Source of the DNA: Ichthyophis bannanicus
Lineage: Eukaryota; Chordata; Amphibia; Gymnophiona; Ichthyophiidae
Length of the DNA: 64,000 nt
Direction of reading: 5' to 3'
Assembly (NCBI GenBank): GCA_033557465.1
Contig: CM066041.1
Span: forward strand, 159,625,532 to 159,689,531
Shown here: positions 21,412 to 32,215 of the stretch, one piece after another
Numbering within the stretch: position 1 is the first letter of the stretch
Layout: every line of letters begins with the position of its first letter
Translations under genes and position numbers: made by a program
The notes under the pieces: model-generated
Told to the model about the DNA's origin: nothing
Databases searched by the model: none
The model's input: the letters and a program-made list of their open reading frames with translations, nothing else

Positions 21412-22729
21412 TGTCACGCCACCACCACTCGCCTCTAGCTTAGAGGGGCGTGGTTATTTGAGGAACTTTCTGCTATCCGCTTTTTCAGCTTTTTCAAACT
21501 ATTTCCCCGCAGTGCCCTCTGGGAAATGTAGTCTTTGTTTAACTGTATGGGTGTATCAGGCAAAAAGTTGTAGTCAGGCTCAAGGAGGTAAGGCAAATGA
21601 CAGAAATTTATTTTGTACACAATGGTTCGATCATACCACATACAGGATTGTTTGTTCAAGACTCTTTGAAGTAGAGCATTGTCCAAAAACAAACCCCAAA
21701 TACAAAATTGCTATTTTAAAGGTTCTCTATAGTTCAAGATACAGAGTCTTTAACAGCAAGGATATTGCATTCCTTTTTAACCTTGCTGGCTAAAGCACAA
21801 AAACAAAATCACACTTAAAGTCTGTGGTAGTTTAGCTTCTGTTCAGCTTCCAACCTTTCTTGGTTACCTTCCAAGTAACAAATATAATCAGGGGCAACAG
21901 AAAGCTTTGTTCCAATAGCTACTTTAGCTTACCCCAGTGTCAGCATTCCAGCAGCAGGTGATTAACAAGCTTATCACAATTCCAGGCTTGCTCCTTAGTC
22001 CCCTTTACAAACACATGGGAACCACGGCTACCCTGCTTGTGGAATAGGGGTACCTTTTTCCTGGAAGACTTTCTTTCAGGACTGGCTTGCTATCTCTACA
22101 TTCCCAGGTTTAAAGCTTGGCAAAAGGAACAGTCCATGGGACTGTCCTCAGCATTCAGCTTCACCTCGGGCTCTCCCAGCTGCATAGGTTCTGACTCCCC
22201 GTCTTGCTCTCAGTGCTCAGCTAACAGCCTCCCGGGGAATCTTGGAGTCTCTCTTGTTCCTGGCTCCAAACTCTCCTGCAGACGTGCTATATGCCAAATA
22301 GCACTCTTCTCCTGGAAGCTCAGTTCCTCTGCTCTGCTCAGCACCAGTCAAGCCTCCCTTGCTTGCATCCGTGCCTCTGCTCGTGTCAGCCTGGCTTCCT
22401 GTTTCTCCTCCCCTTCTCTCATACTCTGGCCTAGGTTTATACTTCCAGGGCTCTAGCTTCAACCCCTCCCTCCTCAGGTGATGGCACTCAGCCTGACTTC
22501 GGGCACCTGAGTGCTTGAAGCATTCACTGCCTAAGGGGTTCTGTGCCCTGTATCCTCTCCCCTGCATTCCACTAGGGGGAGCATGAAATGTGGGCCACGT
22601 GGAAGTTTTCTGATTCCTGGAGGTGTTTATGGCTTTCCTACCCTGACCTGGTGAAAGGGGGCCCTTTACTAGGGTGAATTCCCTGTCTCGTTGTCCTCCC
22701 CTGGACTCCGGATAGGCCTCCTTGCCACA
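21412..22729. mobile_element. Probable solo LTR, 1.3 kb
   Basis: The insertion begins TGTCACG and ends CTTGCCACA (TG...CA), flanked by ATAT on both sides (21408-21411 and 22730-22733). The DIRS sequence on the two sides is continuous when it is removed. No gag or pol frame is present, so this is most likely a solo LTR left by recombination. Whether it comes from a retrovirus-like or a Gypsy-like element cannot be told; a 4-bp duplication fits either. The target is a TATATA stretch, so the duplication is not fully certain. Confidence 0.6.
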
Positions 22730-22916
22730 ATATATATACAGCAACTCCAAGGGGAGGAGGGATGGTTGTGAGGATTGATTCCTGCTGTCCCCGGAGAACA
22801 CATGTTACGGGTGAGTAACTACGCTTTCTCTGGGAACAAGCAGGAAGTCACTTCTCACATATGGGACGCCCTAGCTACAGGCTACTGAAAGCCCGTAGAG
22901 AAAACCACGGTCGCCC

Positions 22917-24039
22917 TCAAAGGGAGCCGTGAGCAGCAGCAATTGAGTCTGTACATAAAGACTGCAATAGAACCCGTGTCTCCGATGGGCACCAACGCTC
23001 CAGTAGCCTAAACACAGAAGGGTTGGAGGGTAGGAGTTGCCTAGACCCCGAAAAGATTACGTAGCATGGCCTGGCCAAAGGCATTGTCCCGTTGGGACTC
23101 CCTCTCCAGGCAGTATTGAGCTGTGAAGGTATCGACTGAAGACCTGGCAGATGTCCAACATCAGGACAGAGCACAAGTTTGCCACTGAGGCTGCCATGGC
23201 CCAACATTGTGTGACGTGAACCAGCCATCCAGCATGAGCCCAGCCTTCTCAGAGGCAAGGGCAATGCAGTCACTTGGTCACTGCTTCCCGGAGCCAATTG
23301 CGGTCACAGGAGACAAAAAGCTGAGAAGCTTAGTGGTGGTCCTGGGTACAATGAATGTAGAAGGACAGGGCCCTCTTACAAACCAAGGTGTAAAGGTCGA
23401 TCTCTGTCCTGCTGGAGTGAGGTCTCGGGAAGGTGGTGGGCAGAATCACCTCCTGGTAAAGTGGAAGGAGGATTTGGTGGAAATTTGGGATACGTGTGTA
23501 GCACAACCCTATTCTTGTAGAACCTGGTGTACGGCACCTCTGCCACCAGGGCTTGGAGCTCACTGACCCTGCGAGCAGAAGGGAGCACCACCAGAATGTG
23601 ACTTTCCATGAAGGATACAGGTAGCCAGGGGCTTGAAGAGCAGGCGGGTGAGCCGTGACAGCATCACGTTGAGGTCCCACTCCATTGCTGGGGGCTGGAC
23701 AGCAGGTTTTAACTACAGGAGTCCTCACATGCGGGTTACCAGAGGCTGGGCCGAGAGGTGCTTGCCTTCAACTGGGTGGTGGTGTGCTGCCAGGGCACTG
23801 AGGTGCACTCTGACAGAGTTCAATATGAGTCTGGATTGTGAAAGATGGAGAAGGTACTGCAGCACCATCTGCACCGGCAGGAGAACAGGTTCACCCTTTG
23901 CTCCGCACCACCACACTGAGAATCTGTGCCATTTGAAGGTGTACGCTCTCCTGGTGGAAGGCTTGCAGGAGGCCATTAGGATCTCCTCCACTTCCCCTGA
24001 GAGGTTGAAGGAGGCTAAGGCTACCTTTTCAGCAGCCAC
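22917..24039 (-). pseudogene. Tyrosine recombinase of D4, frameshifted
   Basis: The N-terminal arm at 23725-24039 has EILMASCKPSTRRAYTFKWH and NSVRVHLSALAAHH. The middle part is at 23376-23728, with the catalytic Arg region reading ARRVSELQALVAEVPYTRF. The C-terminal part at 22917-23297 is broken. At least two frameshifts. Confidence 0.75.
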
Positions 24040-24371
24040 ACTGTCAGTGACAGGAGAGAGCCCTCCTCCTGAGACAAGAACCCAGAAGCACTCCCCAGGG
24101 GGGTCACTGCCTCCACCAAGGAGCAGTGGGAACCATGGCTGTCTAGGCCACAGAGGCCACCAGAATCAGTGACACTCTGTCATGCATGACTTTGAAGAGG
24201 ATCTTGGCTATCAACGGCGTGGGTGGGAAGACATACAGGAGGCCTTCCTGACCACAAGAAGAGAAACACATCTGTTGCTATCTGGCCCGGGCAAGGCTGG
24301 CGGGAGCAGAAGCGGGGCAACTGATAGTTGTCTGGGCTAGTGAAGAGGTCCACCTGCGGGGTCCCTCAGAG

Positions 24372-24719
24372 TCAGAAGAGCCGGGCAGCCACTCTGTGAT
24401 CCAGCTGCCATTCATGCAGTTGAAGGACCCTGCTCAGTTTGTCCGGCAGGGCACTGTCCCGGTCTGGTAAGTACACCACCCGTAGGTGCATTCCCTGACG
24501 GAGCATGTAGGAGCAGAGTGTCACTGCCTCACGATGAAGGATATGAGATCCCGTGCCCCATTTCTTGTTCACATAGATCACCACCACTTGGTTATCTGTT
24601 TGGATCAGATGAGCACAGGCTGGTAACTCAGATGGTGGTGAAAAGCTCGTAGGGCTCAAAGGGTCCTCATGACGGACGCCTCCCTGCTGGGCTGGGGAGC
24701 CCATTGTGAGGAGCTTCAC
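24372..24719 (-). pseudogene. RNase H part of D4
   Basis: QTDNQVVVIYVNKKWGTGSH is followed by LRVVYLPDRDSALPDKLSRV and LHEWQLDHRVAARLF. These are the DIRS RNase H landmarks, with the conserved QVxxxYVNKQGG and ADxLSR elements slightly altered. RT coding should lie to the right but is deleted. Confidence 0.75.
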
Positions 24720-24779
24720 ACCCAGGGCAGCTAGTCACAAGCAGAGGGCAACCAGCAAATCAACCTCTTGAAGCTCAGG

Positions 24780-25765
24780 GCCATATACCTAGCCGTACGG
24801 GCACAGGAGGAAAGCACCAACCAAAAAGGCTTTCTTCCACACAGGATCCGCAGTCTTTCTGGAGAACCTGGTAAGAGTCACTTGCTGCTTTTCCAGGGAC
24901 TTTTCCTCTATGGGCTTACCAAAGACATTTTCACTTAAACAGGGGATGTTGGCGATCTTGTCCTTGACTTACTGCTCCAGGTCAGAGGACTGCAACCAGG
25001 CCATCTGCTGTGCGATGATCCCTACAGCCATCACCCTACCTGCAGATTCAAAGGCGTCACAAGCACCCTGGGCCATAAACTTAGATTCTGCCTTGGTCTA
25101 CCCCGTTCCGATTCAGAGAGGACGTTGAAGTAATGCCTAGTTTCCTCAGAGCGCCAACTGCAAGGCTCAGGAGAGGGCGGAAATCAATGGTCCCCTTTGT
25201 GCCTGGCATACTGATGCCCAGGGGCCTCTGACTCCAATACACTGGAGAAGGAGACTGTTCCAGCCACCGGTGTCAACACAGGTCTCCCACCCGATGTTCC
25301 AGCCGCGATGGACAGTGTAAGGGTTTCCAGGACCAGCTGGAAGAAGTGTGGCAACGATGCGCTCTGTGCCATGAAGTCTTTGTTCCACAGGGCTTCCACC
25401 GCCGCAGGTGATCTTCTAAGGCTTATAGGCATTCCTCCAGAACCACCACCGATGAGAACATTGATGCAGCAGCCATTGCTGGTGATCCCTCCGTTGGGGA
25501 CTCCATGATAGGAGAATCGGGAGACATCCGGCAGCCCTTCTGCTGAGCAAGCTTGGTCTGCTATTCTCAGCCCTCGCTGTCCGTCTCACATCTAGAGGGG
25601 CTGCAATGGCGTTGCATGTGGATTTTCTCCTTGTGCTCCCCCTTCAACTTGGACTCTCTCGAGGGATACCCTTCTACGCTGCTCCGACTGAGCCCTCAGC
25701 TCTTTTCCTTTGGCCACCTCAGGCATGAACAAGGGGGTCGGGACTGAGAATACTGAATCAGATGA
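24780..25765 (-). pseudogene. Gag remnant of D4
   Basis: Minus-strand gag pieces at 24910-25130, 25184-25432 (IAAGTSGGRPVLTP) and 25592-25789 (Ser-rich). They are out of frame with each other. The zinc module is not visible; it would be beyond the L2 insertion or lost. Confidence 0.55.
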
Positions 25766-26024
25766 GCTACTACTACTACTACTTAGCACTTATAAAGCGC
25801 CACGCACGCAGTGCTGCACAGCTAACCTACCAGAGGTGGCTAACAAACAAGAGAGAGAGTCCCTGCCCGTCAGAGTCCTGCTCATCGGAGCTTACAATCT
25901 ATTTAGAACAGTGCAGAGCATTAGTCAGTTCTGGGGAAGATACGGTGTGGTAGCATTTGGTACAGCTTGGTCTATAGTTTGGTCAAGAACGTTAACGGTG
26001 GTCAGGGTAGGAAGAGGATGAAAG

Positions 26025-28726
26025 TCAGGATCTGAATGCAATGGTGAAGAGGTGGGACTTCAACCTGGATTTGAAGAGGGCCAGGGAGGGCGCCTGGCGC
26101 AGGTAGGCTGACGCAGGTAGGCTGTTCCAGGCGTGTGGCGCAGCAAGGTGAAAGGAGTGCAGTCGGGAGTTCGCAGTGCGGGTGAAAGGCATAGAAAGAA
26201 GCGATTTGTTAGCGGAACACAAATTTCGAGAGGGGACATAGGGAGAGATAAGAGATATGAGGTAACGAGGAGCCATAGAGTGAATGCATTTATAGGTCAG
26301 CAGGAGAAGCTTGAACTGGATGCGGAATTGGACAGGGAGCCAGTGAAGTGACTTGAGGGGGGGAGTAATGTGGGCATGGCGAGGCTGGCAGAAGATTAGT
26401 CGAGCAGCGTGATTTTGTATAGATTGAAGGGGAAGGAGGTGGCTCACGGGGAGACCAGCGAGGAGTAGGTTGCAGTAATCAAGGCGAGAGGAGATTAAGG
26501 AGTGGATAAGCATTTTGGTAGTGTGTTCAGAGAGGAAGGGGCGGATCTTGCTGATGTTATAGAGGAAAAAGCAGCAGGTCTTGGCTACGAGCTGGATATG
26601 GGCGGAGAAGGAGAGAGAGGTATCAAAGATAACCCCTAGATCGCGGGCAGAGGGAACAGGAAGGATAGTAGATCCATCCACATGGATAGAGAGGGAAGTG
26701 GGGGGGGGGAGGGCGGAGTTGGATGGAAAGACAAGGAGTTCGGTCTTGGCCATGTTCAGTTTCAATCGACGATGAGACATCCAGGCAGCGATGTCGGAAA
26801 GACAAGCAGAGATTGTGGACTGGGCTGCCAGAGAAATATTAGGTGTAGAGAAGTAGATTTGGGAGTCGTCAGCATAGAGATGGAACTGAAAGCCATGGGA
26901 AGAGATAAGCGCGCCAAGGCCTTGGGTATAGAGGGAGAATAGGAGGGGGCCCAAGACAGATCCTTGGGGAACACCTACCTGGAGCGGGGTAGGGGAGGAG
27001 AAGAGGCCGCCAGAGCATACACTGAATGAGCGATGGGAGAGGTAGGAGGAGAACCAGGATAGTACGGAGTCCTTGAAGCCCAGCGAGGAGAGGGTGGTGA
27101 GGAGAAGGTCGTGATCAACTGTGTCAAAGGCAGCAGAAAGGTCAAGAAGGATGAGGGTAGAATAGAGGCTCTTAGATTTAGCCAGGAACAGGTCATTGGT
27201 GACTTTTGTGAGTGCCGTTTCAGTGGAGTGTAGGGGGCGGAAGCCTGATTGTAGTGGGTCCAGGAGGACCCGGGAGGTGAGGAAGTCGAGGCAGCGGCGG
27301 CGAACTGCTCATTCTAATAGTTTGGATATGAAGGGAAGGAGGGAGATGGGTCGATAGTTAGAAGGGCATGTGGGATCAAATGAGGGTTTCTTGAGGAGGG
27401 GCATGACAACAGCATGTCTGAAGTCAATGGGGATAGTTGCGGTGGAGAGTGAAAGGTTGGAGGATATGAGTGATGGAGGGGACAATGGTGAGGGAGATGG
27501 AACGTAGGAGATGGGTGGGGAATGGGTCTGATGAGCAGGTGGTGGGTTTGGAGGAGAAAAGAAGAAGTGCGGTTTCTTCATCAGAGATCGGGGGAAGGAG
27601 GGTGGCAGGGGGAGTAAGGGTGGGGGAGGAGAAATGGGTGGGAGTATGGATGGGGAGGAGAAGTGGGGGGGAGGGTAGGTAGATGAGGGGATAGGGAATT
27701 GGAGGGTAATTTTGAGGATTTTGTCATGCAAGTAATCGGCTAGGGTTTGGGCAGAGAGGGAGGGCGGGATCGGGGGCAGGGGGACCTTGAGAAGAGAATT
27801 GAGGGTGTTAAAGAGGCGGCGAGGATCAGAGGCAAGGGAATTAGTCTGATGGACATAGTAATCCTGTTTGGCAAGTGCTAAGGTCAACTGGAAGGAGCCA
27901 AGCATGAACTTGAAGTGTAGAAGGTCTTCTTGGGAATGGGATTTGGACCAAGCTCATTCGGCAGAACAGGAGCAGATACGTAAATAACGGATTGTGGGTG
28001 AGAGCCAAGGTTGGGGAGCAGATCGTTTAACAGGACGTGAGGTGGGAGGGGCAAGAGTATCAAGGGCCGAGGATAGTGTAGCATTGTATGAGAATAATGC
28101 TTCATCAACGGAGTTATAGTATAAAATGGAGGAAAGAGATGGAGAAATGGTGGAGGAGAGAGTCAGGGTATCAATATTATGAAGGTTTCTAAATAGGTCA
28201 GGGGAGACAGGACGGGGTTGGGATGGCGGGAGCTGAAGAGAAAATGTCAAGAGGTGGTGGTCAGATGAGGGAAGGATTGAACTGCAGAAGTTTGAAGGAA
28301 AGGAATTGGAGAAAAGTATTAGGTCAAGGCAGTGGCTGTGTTGGTGTGTGGGGGCAGTGGAGCAAAGTTGGAGGTTGAACGAGGAACTTTGAGGCAAGGG
28401 GGTCGGAGGGGTTGTCGATGTGAATGTTGAAATCACCAAGAATAAGAGTGGGGGAGGAGGTATCCATAAAGGCAGAAAGCCAGGAGTCGAAGTCTGTGAG
28501 GAAGGTTGATTTGGAGTTGTCGTGTGGGCGATAAATAACAGCTACTTGGAGGGGAAGTGGTGTGAGGAGGCGAATGGAGTGGACTTAAAAGGTCAGGGGG
28601 GAGTGTGATTGGGGTGGCAGGAGGGGAAGAGTAGGAGGCCAACGTCACCACCGCGACCAGTAGATCGAGGTGTATGGGAGAATTGGTAGCCCCCATAGCA
28701 GAGAGAGGCAATGGATGCGGTGTCAT
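26025..28726 (-). pseudogene. ORF2 (endonuclease and RT) of the L2-type LINE
   Basis: An apurinic-type endonuclease lies at about 27954-28726, including a readable FNIHIDNPSDPLASKF across a frame change near 28436. RT follows: SNYRPISLLPFISKLLE at 27309-27370, a break near 27300, then [17 protein letters not shown] and the catalytic [14 protein letters not shown] in 26025-26954. The last frame is intact for 309 residues and ends with the usual [13 protein letters not shown]. At least three breaks. Confidence 0.82.
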
Positions 28727-28898
28727 CTGGGGTGAGCCAGGTCTCGGTCAGGGAAAGAAGGTGTAGGGCATTGGAGATAAAGAGATTGTGAATAAAAGTG
28801 TTTTTTTTAATGACTGAGCATGCGTTCCATAGGGCGCATGAAAACGGGAGAGCGGAGGGGGGGAGGAGAGGGATCTGGATAAGGTTGGATAAGTCACG

Positions 28899-29015
28899 TG
28901 TGGATTTCTTATCAGGGTAGCGTGGGGGTCCATTTCATGTGGGTTTCTTATCAGAGTAGCATGGGGGTCCATTTCGTGTGGATTTCTTATCAGAGTAGCG
29001 TGGGGGTCTATTTCT
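28899..29015. repeat. 39-bp tandem repeat, 3 copies
   Basis: Units begin GTGTGGATTTCTTATCAG and contain TAGCGTGGGGGTC. The period is 39 bp with few differences. It lies between ORF2 and the other 5' arrays of the L2-type LINE. Confidence 0.85.
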
Positions 29016-29409
29016 TGGGTAGTACTAAGATTTAGAGAGAATAGGGTGAGGGTGGGTATGTCTGGGTGTCTGTGCTTTCCAAGAGGGACATGAGGGAGGG
29101 GAAGTGAGGGATAAATTGATGGTATTAGGTAGGTTCTGTGAGGGAATATTTTTAGGGGTGGGGTTGGAGTTGATATGTAAGGATGAGTGATTGTGGGATG
29201 GATGGGAGAGGGCAGGAGGAGGGAGGAGCGGGAAGTGGATGAGATTAGATAGGGTACGTGAGGAACTTTCTTTAGTGTAGGAGAGAAATCGGGGGGGGGG
29301 GCACCAGGGTTGGGGATGATATTACCTGACGAGAGAAGGAGAATGAGTATTAGAGAGCGAGGTAGAGTGGAGATAGTATGGTGGAAGCGAGGATGGGGGG
29401 TTGCCTTAG

Positions 29410-29605
29410 AGAGGGGGGCTGGTTGAATGCGGGGGATGGTGTGAAGAAGCTCAAGAGCAGGTGCTAGGCTAGGGGGCAGAATGGAGGGAGAAGTAAGGAA
29501 GGTAGAAAGGGGGCTGGTTGAATGCGGGGGAAGGTGTGGAGAGGCTCAAGGGTAGGTGCTAGGCTAGGGGGCAGAGTAGAGGGAGAAGTGAGGAAGATAG
29601 GGGGA
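29410..29605. repeat. 98-bp tandem duplication, 2 copies
   Basis: GGGGGCTGGTTGAATGCGGG starts both units (near 29416 and 29512). Both contain GGTGCTAGGCTAGGGGGCAG. Confidence 0.85.
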
Positions 29606-29727
29606 GGGTAGGGGGGAGAGGAGGGAGGATGTTGATAGGAGGGGAGGCAGTTGGGGAGGAAGAGGATAAGAAGGACAATGAGATGAGGGGCCATGGTAGT
29701 GGGCAGCAAGGTCTGAGCAAACAGTAG

Positions 29728-30018
29728 GTAGCAGTTCTAGGCAACAATGGGTAGCAGTTCTAGGGAGACAATGGGTAGCGGTTCAATGCAGGCAATGGGT
29801 AGCGGTTCTAGGCAGACAATGGGTAGCGGTTCTAGGCAGACAATGGGTAGCGGTTCTAGGCAGACAATGGGTAGCGGTTCTAGGCAGACAATGGGTAGCG
29901 GTTCTAGGCAGGCAACAGTGGGTAGCAGTTCTAGGCAGGCAACAGTGGGTAGCAGTTCTAGGCAGGCAATGGATAGCAGATCAATGCAGGCAATGGGTAG
30001 CCGATATAGGCAACAGTG
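29728..30018. repeat. 24-bp minisatellite, about 12 copies
   Basis: Units GTAGCGGTTCTAGGCAGACA plus ATGG, with 23- and 27-bp variants (CAACAGTGG). The central four units are identical. Because 24 is a multiple of three, it gives open frames of 94 (+) and 117 (-) codons, which are artefacts of the repeat. Confidence 0.92.
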
Positions 30019-30148
30019 GGTGGAGAAGTGACCGTGCTTACTCATTCCAGGGAGCTGCATTGAGGTGGAGGAGCAGGATAGATGGGTCATGCCAGAGCGC
30101 CCCCAGGCCCGAGCCTGAGGGCCCTCTGGCGAGGCCCTCGGGCGCGCC

Positions 30149-30422
30149 CGCTGGAATGTGCCGCTTTTAAAGGGCCGATCGCCCTTTGAAGATGGTAGTG
30201 GCAGGTCGGTGAGGCTCCCGCTGGAGCGTGCCGCTTTTAAAGGGCCAATCGCCCTTTGAAGATGGTGGCGGCAGGTCGGTGAGGCTCCCGCTGGAGCGCG
30301 CCGCTTTTAAAGGGCCGATCGCCCTTTGAAGATGGTGGCGGCAGGTCGGTGAGGCTCTGGCTGGAGCGCGCCACTTTTAAAGGGCCGATCGCCCTTTGAA
30401 GATAGTGGCGGCAGGTCGGTCA
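30149..30422. repeat. 70-bp tandem monomers at the LINE 5' end, 4 copies
   Basis: Starts at 30149, 30219, 30289 and 30359, each with CCGCTTTTAAAGGGCC, GATCGCCCTTTGAAGATGG and GGCAGGTCGGT. Repeated monomers at the 5' end of a LINE often act as its promoter; that role is inferred here. Confidence 0.9.
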
Positions 30423-30435
30423 GCCAAAGAGGGAC

Positions 30436-30565
30436 TCCAGCCTTTCCCGACCCTTCAGCCCTCGACGCATAATCTGCAAGCAGAGTTTGCAGGTTGGGCC
30501 CAAGGCATTGCAAGCACTAATTATGGTGTCAGTGGCAGAAATGGTCTTGTCACATTTGCTGCATT
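30436..30565 (-). pseudogene. DIRS gag N-terminus fragment
   Basis: In one minus frame it reads KKCSKCDKTISATDTI and then CNALGPTC, a decayed form of the gag module seen at 33440 and 50356. The His of the motif reads Ile. It ends abruptly at 30566 against recombinase sequence. Confidence 0.6.
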
Positions 30566-31640
30566 TTTTTTAAAGCTGGTAGCTGCCCAGATGTCGTCCT
30601 CTATGGAGATAGAACGGAGGTTGGCGACAGAGGTTGCCATGGCCCTCACATTGAGTGGTAACATGACCCGAGAGAGCGAGAGAGAGAGCGAGAGAGAGAG
30701 CGAGAGAGAGAGAGAGAGAGTCCCGCTTGAGCATAGGCAAACAAAATGCAGTCTGCAATCCAATTGGATAGGGTGAGTTTTGACACTGGAAAACCTATAT
30801 GGCTTGGGCCAAACAAATTGAGAGAACTTCCTAAAAGTCTTGGTCCTGTCCAAGTAGTAAGCAAGGGCGCACTTGCAATCCAAAGTATGCAATGCTACCT
30901 CAGCCATCAAGGCATGTGGTCGAGGAAAGACGACTAGCAGCATCACAGACTGGCTGAGATGAAAAGTTTAGACAACTTTTGGAGGAAATGTGGATAGGTA
31001 TGGAGAAGCACCTTGTAATGGTGGAATCAGGTTTAGGGGGGATCCACCAAAGCTTGTAGTTTGCTGATGCGATGAGCTGAGGTGAGAGCAATGAGGAAGA
31101 TGACCTTCCAAGATGAGAGTTTTAAAGAAGTGGTAACCATAGGCTCAAATGGAGCTTTTAGAAACTGTGCTAAGACAATGTTGAGGTCCCAAGCCACCAG
31201 CGGTGATTTGATCAGTGGCTTGGAAAGCAGAAGATCCTGCATGAATTGTTGCACCAAGTGGTGTGAGGAAATGGGATGCCTATCTAGTGGGCTGTGATAG
31301 AGTTCATCTCAGTTCCATTGCAGCCTAACAGAGTTAGTCTTAAGTCCTGTGGCAGACAAGTGGAAAAGATATTGTAGAAGATGCTCCACTGGGCAATTAG
31401 AAGGTTAATCTGCTGTGGGTTGCACCAAAGGGTGAGCCATCATTATTTGAAAGCATAAGAACCTCTGGGTCGATGGCTTGCAAGAAGCAAGATGTCCCTG
31501 ACTGGTAGAGGGAGGTCGAGGTCATCAAAGATCATGCCTTTAGCAGCCATGCTGGGAGACAGAAGGCTTGTGGATTGGGGTGAAGAAATTGCCCCTGGAT
31601 CCTGAGAGAGGTGGTCAGGGGCATGACCCAAATTAAGGGG
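30566..31640 (-). pseudogene. Tyrosine recombinase of D5, with a GA microsatellite
   Basis: The N-terminal part has LLLASHRPRGSYAFK (near 31443-31500). The catalytic Arg region is ALTSAHRISKLQALVDPPY at about 31033-31100. Then come VVFPRPHALMAEVALHTLDC (30860-30946) and the decayed catalytic His region beyond the microsatellite. A (GA)n stretch at 30668-30720 expands within the coding part just before that region. Confidence 0.75.
30668..30720. repeat. GA/CT microsatellite
   Basis: GAGAGAGC units grading into pure GA, inside the recombinase gene of D5. Confidence 0.95.
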
Positions 31641-32130
31641 TGGTGTCTGCTAGACAAAGCAGCAGAGGAAACCATGGCTGGAGGGGCCAATAAGGGGCTA
31701 TTAGAATCATGGAGCCCCTGTTGGCATGCAGTTTGAATAGAGTTTTGGGTATGAGGATGGGTGGCAGGAATGCATAAAGCAGGCTCGTGCCCCAATGAAG
31801 GAGAAAGGCATCCGCTGCCAGACTGTGTCGGGAGGGAATCCTTGAGCAAAAAAGCAGAAGACCCGCATTCTCTGGAGTGGCGGACAGATCTATTCTGGGG
31901 GTCCCCAACATGTTGAACATCCAAGATGCTCTGTCCTGACGCGGAGTCCACTCGTGTGGACGTTGAATACAGCTGAATCTGTCCACTAGGACATTGAGTT
32001 CACTTGAGAGATACACAGCTCAGAGGTGGATGCGGTGTGCAATGGCAAAGAACCAGAGGCCAAGGGCTTCTTGGCAGAGGGGATAAAAACCAGTTCCTCC
32101 CCTGCTTGTTCATATAGAATATTGCCACTT
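31633..32130 (-). pseudogene. RNase H end and linker of D5
   Basis: The minus frames show VDRFSCIQRPHEWTPRQ, IDLSATPENAGLLLFCSRIP and SMILIAPYWPLQPWFPLLL, the junction between RNase H and recombinase in DIRS. YMNKQG lies further right at about 32100. It is cut by a CR1-like 3' end at 32131. Confidence 0.72.
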
Positions 32131-32215
32131 GGTTAGAAACATAGAAAAATGATGACAGAAAAAGACCACATGGCATATCTAGTCTGTCCTTCCATATCAA
32201 TAACTACAACAATCC
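32131..32215 (-). mobile_element. CR1-like LINE 3' end fragment
   Basis: TTAGAAACATAGAAAAATGA and then CCACATGGCATATCTAGTCT: a 3'-end repeat of a CR1-like element, in the orientation opposite to the one at 32935-33052. Family call by pattern only. Confidence 0.5.

Larger units (their letters stand above)
21192..25765 (-). mobile_element. DIRS copy D4, with an LTR inside its terminal repeat
   Basis: Right outer end at 21192. The terminal block contains TGACGTCA (21254) and is split by an LTR-like insertion (21412-22729). Its flanks rejoin into the same sequence seen intact, in opposite orientation, at 58793-58900. ICR at 22768-22866. Recombinase at 22917-24039, RNase H at 24372-24719, gag at about 24780-25760. 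The RT between RNase H and gag is absent, so an internal deletion occurred near 24790. The left end was lost where the L2 element begins. Confidence 0.85.
25766..30422 (-). mobile_element. L2-type LINE, nearly full length
   Basis: The 3' end has the TAGTAGTAG type of simple tail (plus strand CTACTACTACT at 25767-25782) typical of the L2 group. ORF2 runs on the minus strand from about 28726 to 26025, and a long 5' region made of tandem arrays reaches 30422. There is no poly-A tail. Position and strand fit one insertion of about 4.7 kb, though I cannot see a target duplication. The clade is called from the RT motifs and the tail; another CR1-group LINE is possible. Confidence 0.82.

Noticed and set aside
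21412..22729. A host promoter or CpG-type regulatory block
   Set aside because: The TG...CA ends, the flanking ATAT and the clean rejoin of the DIRS sequence fit an LTR insertion better.
27470..29700. Gly/Arg/Glu-rich plus-strand frames
   Set aside because: They are antisense shadows of the CT-rich coding strand and 5' arrays of the L2-type LINE.
29737..30090. Open frames of 94 and 117 codons over the 24-bp minisatellite
   Set aside because: The period is a multiple of three, so frames stay open on both strands. There is no start context or family match.
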